The notes beneath the pieces were generated by a model. That model was given only the letters and a program-made list of their open reading frames with translations. It did not search any database and had not been told where the DNA came from. Position numbers and translations under genes: made by a program. 64,000 nt of DNA from Echinicola arenosa (GTDB lineage Bacteria > Bacteroidota > Bacteroidia > Cytophagales > Cyclobacteriaceae), in contig NZ_JACYTQ010000003.1 of assembly GCF_014841125.1 (NCBI RefSeq), forward strand, positions 186,001 through 250,000, written 5' to 3'. Below are positions 38,764 through 47,200 of this stretch, piece by piece; position 1 is the stretch's first letter, and each line of letters starts with the position of its first letter.

Positions 38764-40284
38764 ATGAAAAAAAGAATCTATTTACTTCTCTTCTCTCTAA
38801 TATTTTCAAAAGTAGTGGCTGGCCAATCCATAGACGATACTTTTTCACAAAAGAAGATGCGGAAAGACCTGCAAGTCTTTAAAGACATACGCCTTAGTGC
38901 AAATTCTGGACTCCACAAATACAGGACAATAGAGCAGACGGACAGTATTTATAAGTGGGCCGAAAAAGAAATTGGGAAGTCGAATACATACCTTGATTTT
39001 TATAACATCATTTGCCAGCTGACTGATTTTGAAGGCAGTCTTCATAATGATACCGGATTGCCGGAAAAATATTTAAAGAACCTACGGAAAGAAAACCTTG
39101 GTTATTTCCCTTACCCTGTCAAATGGATTGACGGAAAATGGCTGGTCAACTATGAAAATGGGGAAATCCCACTTGGCTCTGAAATTGTAAAAATAAACGG
39201 ACTTCCCATTTCAGAATTGGTGCAGAACCTTTATAAATACTACACCACGGACGGGCAAAATATCACCGGAAAAAGGATTGGGTTAAGAACCCATTTTTCG
39301 AAGTATTACAGGTTGCACTACGGGCAACAAGAAAAATTTCAGGTTGCGTTCAGAAGGAATGCTTCCAATCTAGTAGAAGAAAAGACTATCAATAGTGTCG
39401 GTTATTTGGAGTGTTATAAGCGGTTCAAAAGAAGGTACTCCAAACCATTTGACCAAATTTACTATGCTGACCTACAGGACAAGCAAAAATACGACTATAA
39501 ACAAATAGGTACTTCCACAGGGATCTTGACGGTTTATTCCTTTGGCATGGGTAATGAATCCACCCAAGAGCATAAATCCTACCTAGCCTTTCTAGATAGT
39601 GTTTTTTCTAAAATCATAAAAGATAATATAAAAGACCTGGTAGTGGACATACGTCAAAATGGAGGAGGCACAGATCCCAATGACTTGGTTACCTATTCAT
39701 ACCTGACCCAAAGAAAGTTCCAGGAAAACAAGCAAGCTTGGATTAGTTTTAAAAAAGTGCCCTACCTTAAATACAGCTACATAAAAGCCCCTCGGTTTTT
39801 AAGGTTTATTGGTGCTGGAAGTTACAATAGGATGTTTCAGGAAGACTTTTATCAGGAAAAGGACAATCGTTATTATCAGGGACCTTTGAGCAGGGATCAT
39901 ACCATATGGGAACCAAACGAAAATGCCTATAGGGGAAGAGTCTATCTTCTAGTCAGTCCGGCAGTTGCATCTGCGGGAAGCTTGTTTGCAGCCATGCTTG
40001 CCGGAGATGAGAATACTGTGGTAATTGGCGAGGAAACAATGGGGGGCTACTATGGTCATAATGGACATACGCCCTTAGGGTATATATTGCCTGAATCCAA
40101 AATTAAGACATTCTTTTCAGTTGTCAACCTAGAACAGGATGTTCCCATGCGGAAAAATCAAATATATAGTAGAGGTATAATACCAGATTATGAGGTTTCA
40201 CAGACCTACCAAGATTATATCAACCAAGTAGACATCCAAATGGACTTTGCACTGGAATTAATAAAAAGAAATTCCATGGAGTAA
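38764..40284 (+). CDS. Secreted S41-family (C-terminal-processing-like) peptidase
   Basis: 506-aa exported protein. Signal peptide MKKRIYLLLFSLIFSKVVAG. The tail-specific protease core is in the second half: LVVDIRQNGGGTDPNDL (about residue 295), then GRVYLLVSPAVASAGSLFAA with the catalytic Ser around residue 403, and VVIGEETMGG with the GYYGHNGHT loop. A PDZ-like or lid part precedes it (LGSEIVKINGLPISELV). This resembles Bacteroidota S41 proteins of roughly 450-550 aa. It is single-gene, with a repeat before it and the L-domain lipoprotein 194 bases after it. Substrate is unknown. Confidence 0.85.
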   Translation: MKKRIYLLLFSLIFSKVVAGQSIDDTFSQKKMRKDLQVFKDIRLSANSGLHKYRTIEQTDSIYKWAEKEIGKSNTYLDFYNIICQLTDFEGSLHNDTGLPEKYLKNLRKENLGYFPYPVKWIDGKWLVNYENGEIPLGSEIVKINGLPISELVQNLYKYYTTDGQNITGKRIGLRTHFSKYYRLHYGQQEKFQVAFRRNASNLVEEKTINSVGYLECYKRFKRRYSKPFDQIYYADLQDKQKYDYKQIGTSTGILTVYSFGMGNESTQEHKSYLAFLDSVFSKIIKDNIKDLVVDIRQNGGGTDPNDLVTYSYLTQRKFQENKQAWISFKKVPYLKYSYIKAPRFLRFIGAGSYNRMFQEDFYQEKDNRYYQGPLSRDHTIWEPNENAYRGRVYLLVSPAVASAGSLFAAMLAGDENTVVIGEETMGGYYGHNGHTPLGYILPESKIKTFFSVVNLEQDVPMRKNQIYSRGIIPDYEVSQTYQDYINQVDIQMDFALELIKRNSME

Positions 40285-40478
40285 GATGGTTTTTCGAATA
40301 TTGTTGGCTTTATTTTGAATACTTAAAATAGATTCAAGGATAAATTAATAACCCATATAAATTAGCCTCTTTTTGTGGTCATCAATGTCGTTCAAGAAGT
40401 GTTTTATGTGTAGTTTAAAGAAGTACAAGTTGGCGATAATATACATGCTATAAATAAATTGAAAACATTAATCCATTT

Positions 40479-41213
40479 ATGAAAAACCTTATTTTATTTT
40501 TAGTGGCTGCAAGTTTATTTTCTTGCGTCGATGATAACAAAATTGATACTACTTCTAACGTATTTGACGGTAATGTAGAAATACGCTCCTTAGATGATAT
40601 AACTTCTTTCTCAGCTGATGGCTACACAGAAATAAGTGGAACAATTAAAATAAATTCCACCTATGATATAGAAAGTCTGAATGGTTTAGAGAATCTTGAA
40701 AAGGTTAATGGTATTATCATAAGTGATAATTATGACCTGATATCTCTAGAGGGACTTGAAAACATATTAGAAGTGGAATTTATAACCATTTCCGATAATA
40801 GAAATCTTACTTCATTAAATGGTCTTAATAATCTTTCCAAAGTACTATCAAATTTCAGGATTGAGAATAACGATAAACTTTTATCATTTAATGGGCTGGA
40901 TCAACTTTCAGAGATAGGTGATCAGTTTTTTGTTTCGGATAATAAATTGTTGGTAGATTTTAGTGGGTTAGAAAGTTTACAAGCTGTGTCCATGCTTTTA
41001 GTATTGAATAATATAAACTTGCTGGAAGTGAAAGGACTCGGCAATATTGTTTCTACTTCCCGACTTCAATTTGATTCAAATGATCAATTAAATAACTTCT
41101 GTGAGTTGACTGATTTTTTCCAACAGAACCCAGTACAAGACTTGTTTGGAGCAAGACAGAATAAATTTAACCCAACTGTTGAAGAAATTTTGAATGGAAG
41201 CTGCTCAAATTAA
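40479..41213 (+). CDS. Receptor-L-domain / leucine-rich-like lipoprotein
   Basis: 244-aa lipoprotein. Signal peptide with lipobox (AASLFSC). After a short linker come about six tandem beta-helix-like repeats of about 24 residues with the pattern SLNGLENLEKVNGIIISDN, as in the receptor L domain and BspA-like leucine-rich surface proteins of Bacteroidota. It ends with a Cys-containing cap (NFCELTDFFQQNP and a final NGSCSN). It probably sits on the cell surface and binds protein or glycan. A broken copy of its N-terminal region lies 4.7 kb upstream. It is followed at once by family A and family B repeats. Confidence 0.75.
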   Translation: MKNLILFLVAASLFSCVDDNKIDTTSNVFDGNVEIRSLDDITSFSADGYTEISGTIKINSTYDIESLNGLENLEKVNGIIISDNYDLISLEGLENILEVEFITISDNRNLTSLNGLNNLSKVLSNFRIENNDKLLSFNGLDQLSEIGDQFFVSDNKLLVDFSGLESLQAVSMLLVLNNINLLEVKGLGNIVSTSRLQFDSNDQLNNFCELTDFFQQNPVQDLFGARQNKFNPTVEEILNGSCSN

Positions 41214-41224
41214 AATGCTATTTC

Positions 41225-41322
41225 GCGACTAGGTGAAGTATTCACTTTATCCTGACTGGGTGAAGAATGCTTCTTTACCACATTTTCGGGAAATGTGTAA
41301 TTCCCTATTTCAGGATTTTTAA
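41225..41322 (+). repeat. Dispersed hairpin repeat, family A (copy 3)
   Basis: Hairpin GGTGAAGAATGCTTCTTTACC followed by GGGAAATGTGTAATTCCC (41288-41305) and TTTCAGGATTTTTAAAG. It begins about a dozen bases after the lipoprotein stop codon. It is closest to the copies at 43.2 and 60.6 kb. Confidence 0.6.
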
Positions 41323-41470
41323 AGAAATGACAATTCAGAGGGTAAGGCTAACACTTTCGGTGTCACTTTACGTGTTTTTGTTATATATATTGGTAGGATA
41401 CTGACCTAAAAAATCGTGTGGATATTAAGTGAATATTTCAATATCCATTGATATTATTTGGTGTCTTTCC

Positions 41471-41690
41471 AATAATTAATTTACCCGGAGGTAACGTATC
41501 TCCAAAGGAACCCCTATGTAAATGGTAGAAAGATGCTAGGGAGAAGGGAAAACGCAGGTGGGGTTTTAGCCAGGAGTATTGCGTCTTGAGATGTAAGCAA
41601 GTGGTTGAGTCGGAGACTCAAATTTAGGAGGTCCTGCACCAGTGCGCCGTGGCGTAGCTCAGCTGACAGGACAACAGGGACTTTGTAAAA
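41471..41690 (+). repeat. Dispersed repeat, family B (copy 1, long)
   Basis: About 215 bases that match 60722-60931 closely: segments TTTTAGCCAGGAGTATTGCG and TCTTGAGATGTAAGCAAGTG, the small palindrome TTGAGTCGGAGACTCAA and the core TTTAGGAGGTCCTGCACC (41623-41640) followed by AGTGCGCCGTGGCGTAGCTC. The last part looks like the 5' half of a tRNA, but no tRNA can be folded. The open frames on the minus strand in both copies are shared only because the DNA is repeated. Confidence 0.65.
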
Positions 41691-41701
41691 GAGCAATGAA
41701 A

Positions 41702-41780
41702 ACTGAAAAGCGATGAAGTCCATCGCCCAGGGAATACTACTCCTGCTAGCCCTAGCAGAAAAAATCATTCGCTTTTCAGT
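41702..41780. repeat. Nested hairpin element after family B copy 1
   Basis: Outer arms ACTGAAAAGCGATGA (41702-41716) and TCATTCGCTTTTCAGT (41765-41780) pair over about 15 bases with one bulge. Inside is the perfect hairpin CTGCTAG CC CTAGCAG (41743-41758). It could act as terminator of the convergent minus-strand gene at 41828-42877 or be a structured part of the repeat. Confidence 0.5.
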
Positions 41781-41827
41781 AAGGTCAGAAATCCTTTATC
41801 ACGAAGGCTTATCCGGTCATTCAAACC

Positions 41828-42877
41828 CTAGGCTTCCACAGGTGTGAATTCTTCAATTACAACGGTTCCCACAGAGGCGCTTTGAACTTCGATAGTCACA
41901 TTTTGCTTGGTAGTAAGGTCAGTCCCCTTCAAACCCAGGGTATAAATAGCCTCTATCGTCGTACTGCGTGGTGTCAGCGTCATGAAAGCTTTTGCAATAT
42001 GCTCAGGAGGAATGTTCAATAGCAGCCCTTTGGATACGGTAACGGTCCTGCTCTTGGTCTCTTCCCTGCCAAAAGTAAAGGTATTCTCAAAAGTAGCCGT
42101 AATGGTTTGAGACAAGCTGGCACTCAAAGGACCTTTTTCTATCCCAACTGTGAGCGTTCTGCTTATTTCAAGTCCAAACAGGGTGGAATTGCTAAACGAT
42201 CTGGTGAAGGTCTCCTCGTAGGCAGTTTGTAATGATAGATTCACCTGTTGCTGCAAACTCGATCCGTTTTGTGCCGTGCTCTCAATAAGAATGGGTTCAC
42301 CATCTGTGGATGCCTCGCTGATGTATTCAATATTCGTCACTTCCAGATTATCCTGTACGATTTGGATACTTGAGATTATATCGTCAAAGCCAAAAATCCT
42401 TAGGTCGTGGTACTCACCAGGTTCCAGCGTAAGCGAAGGACCTTGACGATTACTATCTCTAAATAGGGTTATCGTAACTCCATCAGGCACTCTCACCGAA
42501 GAAAAAACATCATGTTGAAGAAAAGGAGAGTCAAGATTGGTCACTTGCCCGGTTGCCGCCAAATTTTGCTGGATACCACTGAAGTTGAAGCTTGTGTAAA
42601 ATTCGATAATCGGAAAAATATCCGAATCGTGATCGAATACTTTTACCGAGTCGATTTTGTTGTTTTGTCCACTCAAGTTGGGATAGTCGCCCGCAAAAAG
42701 GATAAAGGAGCCATCCCTGAATCCTCTCGTAATGAAGAATTCGGCGTATGTTCCAGGTTCCACTTTTACCGAGCTTAATTTATCGATGCCCAGCGTGGGA
42801 AGAACGGGATACTTCCCTGTTTCCAGAGTAGCATTATCACCGGTGAAATTTAATCCGTCAAAAATTTTAATAGCCAT
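41828..42877 (-). CDS. Beta-gamma-crystallin / aerolysin-like fusion protein
   Basis: 349-aa protein without signal peptide. Residues 1-175 carry repeated Greek-key motifs of the beta-gamma-crystallin type (IKIFDGLNFTGD, IDSVKVFDHDS, IEFYTSFNFSG, ITLFRDSNRQGPSLTLEPGEY). Ca-binding type sites are NNKIDS (72-77, imperfect) and DDIISS (165-170, a full match to [ND][ND]xx[ST]S). Residues 180-349 form an aerolysin/ETX-like domain with Ser/Thr-rich amphipathic strands (FSNSTLFGLEISRTLTVGIE, SASLSQTITATFENTF) and the LLLNIPPEHIAKAFMTL pre-strand segment. The same architecture is known from the amphibian pore-forming beta-gamma-CAT complex. It may be a membrane-attacking toxin or defence protein. It stands alone, with an AraC-regulator relic upstream. 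Confidence 0.72.
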   Translation of the reverse strand: MAIKIFDGLNFTGDNATLETGKYPVLPTLGIDKLSSVKVEPGTYAEFFITRGFRDGSFILFAGDYPNLSGQNNKIDSVKVFDHDSDIFPIIEFYTSFNFSGIQQNLAATGQVTNLDSPFLQHDVFSSVRVPDGVTITLFRDSNRQGPSLTLEPGEYHDLRIFGFDDIISSIQIVQDNLEVTNIEYISEASTDGEPILIESTAQNGSSLQQQVNLSLQTAYEETFTRSFSNSTLFGLEISRTLTVGIEKGPLSASLSQTITATFENTFTFGREETKSRTVTVSKGLLLNIPPEHIAKAFMTLTPRSTTIEAIYTLGLKGTDLTTKQNVTIEVQSASVGTVVIEEFTPVEA

Positions 42878-43107
42878 AACAAAAAGGTTTTAAGTTAAAG
42901 AAAAGGCAGGGAGATATGCCATGCCTTCTCCCATAAAAGATGAATAATTGGTCAATACAAAGATGGGGAGAACCTGCAGGAGGGTGTTATAATAAAACCG
43001 ACAAATGATAACAATATTCCGACAGGGGTATAAAACAAAACCGACACACATGTATATTTCCTACAAGTGTGTTGCACTGGCCATATTCAGAATTAATTAG
43101 TCGCTGT
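42878..43107. other. Upstream region of the crystallin/aerolysin gene
   Basis: No gene seen. The word CCGACA occurs three times (in AAAACCGACAAATG, ATTCCGACAGG and AAAACCGACACAC) between 42990 and 43050, possibly regulator half-sites or chance in AT-rich DNA. Confidence 0.3.
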
Positions 43108-43200
43108 TCATGCCAATTTTTTGTTAAACATGGAAGGACTCAGGCCAAACTCTCTTTTGAAACATTTGGGAAAGTAAAAAGGGCTGGAGAAGCCCTATCC
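43108..43200 (-). pseudogene. C-terminal remnant of an AraC-family regulator
   Basis: On the minus strand the frame ending at TGA 43108-43110 reads GFSSPFYFPKCFKREFGLSP then SMFNKKLA. This is the second helix-turn-helix end of AraC-type regulators (consensus GFSSPSYFxKxFKxxFGxSP). Everything upstream of GFSS is lost, being replaced by a family A repeat starting at about 43203, so the repeat marks the breakpoint. Confidence 0.8.
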
Positions 43201-43202
43201 AG

Positions 43203-43275
43203 GTGAATAATGACTCTTCACCCAGCTATCTTGGGAATTTGCAATTCCCTTTTCTGGATTGTTAAAATGCGGTTT
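43203..43275 (+). repeat. Dispersed hairpin repeat, family A (copy 4)
   Basis: GGTGAATAATGACTCTTCACC hairpin, then TTGGGAATTTGCAATTCCC (43231-43249; 7-bp arms, 3-base loop) and TTCTGGATTGTTAAAA. It directly abuts the AraC-regulator relic. Confidence 0.65.
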
Positions 43276-43362
43276 TTTGGCTTTAAAGTTTTGCTTTTTT
43301 ATGAGTTTTTTTGATAATTTCTTCTCACTATGTGCAAAGAAGTAATTTCATTCGCCGTCTTG

Positions 43363-43551
43363 TTATTGAGCTTCTTTAATATTTAGCATATTTATCATCA
43401 TAAATATGCTAAATGCTACAACAGGAATAGAAGCAAATATAATTTTCCAAGTTTCTTCCGAGGCTATCCCATTACCTAATCCAATTAATGAAATAACAAG
43501 CATGAAAAATGAGAAGGCCAAAGAAGAATAAGTTTTAGTTTTATTGTTCAT
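43363..43551 (-). CDS. Small two-helix membrane protein
   Basis: 62-aa protein with two predicted transmembrane helices (about residues 9-30, SSLAFSFFMLVISLIGLGNG, and 36-56, IIFASIPVVAFSIFMMINML) joined by a short charged loop. No family recognised. It starts 15 bases after the stop codon of the glycine-rich gene on the same strand, so the two are probably co-transcribed. Small 2-TM proteins beside secreted or membrane-active peptides are often immunity proteins; that is only an inference here. Confidence 0.5.
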   Translation of the reverse strand: MNNKTKTYSSLAFSFFMLVISLIGLGNGIASEETWKIIFASIPVVAFSIFMMINMLNIKEAQ

Positions 43552-43566
43552 GGTTGAAATTTGTTT

Positions 43567-43887
43567 TTATTCGGGAACCCAACATCCAGCTGCAGCGACC
43601 CCTAAAGCCCCTGCGACAGCTCCAACTGTAATACCTACTTGGATACCATAGACAGTTACTGATAGCGCCCCGCCACCTCCAATTGCACCAGTACCAGCTC
43701 CTGCTAATATTGCCGCTGCACATCTTCCCCTGCTACCCCACCAAGATACACTCTCACAGCCACAATTCTTATCATAACTATATCTTTTTGGGCAATGTTT
43801 TATTACTAATTCATGATTCTGACTTTCAACTAAGAAACAATCAATTCTATCAAAGACCGGATAGCAACCGTCAGGTGCATTTTTCAC
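43567..43887 (-). CDS. Small Cys-containing protein with glycine-zipper C-terminus
   Basis: 106 aa if started at the GTG 43887. The frame stays open upstream to 43980 without an ATG, so the start is uncertain or the 5' end is lost. The N-terminal half is polar with many Cys (GCYPVFDRIDCF, IKHCPKRYSYDKNCGCES). The C-terminal about 50 residues are a glycine/alanine-rich hydrophobic stretch with GxxxG-like spacing (ILAGAGTGAIGGGGA, then VGITVGAVAGALGVAAAGC). Such glycine-zipper segments occur in bacteriocins and pore-forming peptides. It is coupled to the 2-TM gene downstream. No family recognised; a toxin/immunity pair is one possibility, a decayed gene another. Confidence 0.45.
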   Translation of the reverse strand: MKNAPDGCYPVFDRIDCFLVESQNHELVIKHCPKRYSYDKNCGCESVSWWGSRGRCAAAILAGAGTGAIGGGGALSVTVYGIQVGITVGAVAGALGVAAAGCWVPE

Positions 43888-44024
43888 AAGTGTTAGTGTG
43901 TTATATAGTTGGTAGTGTTGAAGGGGTTCATGTTCACATCCAAAATCACAAGCATAATTAATTCGGGATGTGGAATTCTCTTAACTATGATCATCGACCA
44001 TCTCATACAGAGCGGATACTAAAA

Positions 44025-44042
44025 TTTAGGAGGTCCTGCACC
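44025..44042 (+). repeat. Family B repeat core (copy 2, short)
   Basis: TTTAGGAGGTCCTGCACC, identical to the core at 41623-41640; only about 24 bases are shared here. It lies in the 317-base region before the metal-efflux operon. Confidence 0.55.
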
Positions 44043-44124
44043 TGTACGTATTTTAAGGTGATCCTACTTTTGTCAATTGAACTTTTATTTGGTAATCGAT
44101 AAAATTTTCAGTCGGATAAGGATT

Positions 44125-44180
44125 TTAAGGAAATCTTAAGAATTCCCTAAGAGAGGCTTTAGGTAAGGTTGATATTTTTG
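44125..44180 (+). promoter_or_regulatory. Operator and promoter of the metal-efflux operon
   Basis: TTAAG occurs at 44125 and 44136, CTAAG at 44147 and TTTAG at 44158: four half-sites with exact 11-base steps, as expected for head-to-tail OmpR-type regulator dimers. TATTTTTG at 44173-44180 is an exact TAnnTTTG -7 element, placing the transcript start about 18 bases before the pump's ATG. There is no good -33 element, consistent with activator-dependent transcription. The natural candidate regulator is the OmpR-type protein encoded at 54.8 kb. Confidence 0.6.
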
Positions 44181-44204
44181 ATTTGTACAAAAGTTATTTT
44201 CCGG

Positions 44205-47200
44205 ATGCTTCAGAAGCTTATTCAATATAGCTTAAACCATAAGCTAATAATTATACTTTTTACCCTAGGGTTAATTGGTTTTGGAATTTATTCCTTATCC
44301 CATATCCCCTTGGGTGCGGTTCCAGACATCACCAATAATCAAGTCCAAATCATCACCACTTCCAAAAACTTGGCTACTGAGGATGTTGAGAAATTTTTGA
44401 CATATCCCGTGGAACTGGAAATGGCCAATCTCCCCAATGTTCAGGAAATCAGGTCGATTTCGAAATTTGGTCTTTCGGTGGTGACAGTGGTATTTGATGA
44501 TAAGGCTGGTACTTACCTTCCTAGACAATTGATTGCTGAAAAACTTAAGAGTGCAGAGGAGAAAATTCCCAATGGGTTTGGAGTTCCTTTTATGGGGCCT
44601 ATTTCAACAGGGTTGGGAGAAATCTATCAGTATATAATAGATGTAGCACCAGAATATAAGGATCAATATTCGATTACAGATCTTCGAAGCATTCAAGACT
44701 GGATTATCAAACGCCAACTTTCAGGGATACCTGGGGTGGTTGAAGTCAATACTTGGGGCGGTTATTTAAAGCAATATGAAGTGGCTGTGGATCCCTCCAA
44801 ACTAAGGGCCATGAAAATTCCTTTGAGCCAAGTCTATACTGTATTGGAAAAAAACAATAGCATTGCAGGAGGAGCCTATATTGAAAAATCGGAGGAAAGT
44901 TATTTTGTACGGGGAGAAGGACTTGTGGGCTCTTTGGAGGATATAGAAAATATGGTGGTAGAAACCAGAAATGGGGTACCCATTTATGTTGGAGATATAG
45001 CCAAGGTCCAATACGGCCATGCCAACAGATTCGGTGCCATAACTGGAAATGGGGAAGGGGAAAAGGTTCTTGGTCAGGTAATGATGCTCAAAGGGGCTGA
45101 TTCACAAGCTGTGATCAATGCGGTAAACCAAAGGGTGGCAGAAATATCTACTTCCTTGCCTCCTGGGATTGTGATCAATCCGTTTTTGGAGCGCAGTGAA
45201 CTGATCGATAAAACTACTTTTACTATTGCTGAAAACTTATTATTAGGTTGTTTGATCGTAATATTTGTGGTGGTATTGCTGCTGGGAAATCTTCGTTCTG
45301 GTCTGGTGGTTGCCTCAATAATTCCATTGTGTTTGCTTTTTGCCCTTTCCCTAATGTACCTGACCGGGGTAGATGCCAACCTGATGAGTTTGGGGGCCAT
45401 AGATTTTGGGATCATCATCGATGGGGCAGTGATTATTGTGGAGTTTATCGCTTATCAGATTACTTCTCAAAGTAGAAAGTTAAGCCAGCTAAGTGGAAAT
45501 GAAAGACAGCTAAGAATAGATGAGATTACCTATCAAGGTGCCCATAAAATGATGCATTCGGCAGTATTTGGGCAACTCATCATCATCATAGTTTTTATTC
45601 CCATTCTATCTTTGGTGAATGTAGAGGGTAAGATGTTCAGGCCTATGGCTTTGGTGTTTTGTTATGCACTGATTGGGGCCATGGTACTTTGTTTTACCTA
45701 CGTTCCAGTAATGGCTTCATTGTTTATCAAACCTGAGACTTCTAATAAACCGGGCTTTTCTCAAAAGTTGGTCAATTGGGTTTATGGTCTTTACAGGCCT
45801 GTTGTTCTGATGGCATTAAGAAATAAATCAATTGTACTGGGTGCTTCGGGGCTTTTATTAGCGCTCAGTATATTTATTTTTAGTCGAATGGGTGGAGAAT
45901 TTGTGCCGACCTTGGATGAGGGGGATTTTGTGATTCAGCCAGTGCTAAAGACGGGAACCTCTTTAGAGAAAACCATTGAGACTACTACAAAGATGGAACA
46001 GATCCTATTGGAGTTCCCAGAGGTGGATCAGGTAGTGAGTAGGATTGGTGCTGCAGAGGTGCCCACTGATCCTATGAGTATGGAGGAAAGTGATGTAATC
46101 ATTAAGCTGATTCCTAAGAAGGAATGGGAAACTGCTGAGACAAAAGATGAATTGGCAGAAGCTTTCAAGTCCAAATTATCCATCATTCCAGGAATTGATT
46201 TTGAATTCACCCAGCCGATAGAGATGCGCTTTAATGAACTGATAACAGGGGTGAGGGCAGATTTGGCCATTAAAATTTTTGGGGAGGATTTGGACATTCT
46301 TTATAGAAAGGCCATTGAGGTGGAGCAAGCCATTAAAGGGGTAGAAGGGGCCTCGGATATCATCGTGGAGAAGACGGCAGGACTGCCACAAATGATGGTG
46401 AAATATGATAGAGCTAAAATAGCTAAATATGGGTTGAATGTTGCGGATTTAAATGACCTCATTAGTATGGGCTTTGCAGGTTTACCAGCAGGGATGGTTT
46501 TTGAGGGAGAAAAGCAGTTTGATTTGGTATTGAGGTTCGATAAGGCAAAACGTCAGAGTTTGGAAGATATTCGCACTGCTTCTGTTCAACTGCCTAATGG
46601 AAGAAGCCTGCCTTTAAGTGAATTTGCAGATATTGATTATACCACAGGACCTGCTAAGATTTCCAGAGACAATACCAAAAGGAGGATAGTTATAGGTGTC
46701 AATGTACGTAACAGGGATCTGGAGTCTGTAGTTGATGATGTGCAAAAAATCATTGGAGAGAAGATTAGTTTGCCAAGTGGGTATACCATTACTTATGGTG
46801 GACAGTTTGAAAATTTAAGGACAGCCAGGGAAAGGTTGATAATCGCCGTGCCCATTGCCCTTATCCTGATTTTCCTAATGCTATATTTTGCCTTCAAGTC
46901 GGTGAAGGAAGCCTTGATCATTTACAGTGCAATTCCTTTATCGGCAGTGGGGGGAATTCTCCTTTTGTATTTCAGGGATTTACCATTCAGTATTTCTGCT
47001 GGTGTGGGCTTTATTGCACTTTTCGGTATTGCTGTATTGAATGGGATTGTTTTGATAGAAGAGTTTAAAGAGTTGCGTGCTAGTGGGGTGAAGAATGTAC
47101 ATAAGGCTGTTATGATAGGTACCAGAAAGCGGCTTAGACCGGTTTTGTTGACTGCATCAGCTGCAGCTTTAGGATTTTTACCTATGGCTATTTCGCAGTC

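Noticed and set aside
41471-41690. Possible group II intron because of GTGCG after the core
   Set aside because: No domain V hairpin, no reverse transcriptase frame and no intron 3' end are seen.
41514-41768. 84-codon minus-strand frame sharing a stretch (SQDAILLAKT) with a frame at 60651-60854
   Set aside because: The similarity comes from the duplicated family B DNA; both frames lack gene-like features and extend into hairpins.
43541-43723. 60-codon Ser/Trp/Arg-rich minus-strand frame
   Set aside because: It overlaps the glycine-rich gene in another frame and has an implausible composition.
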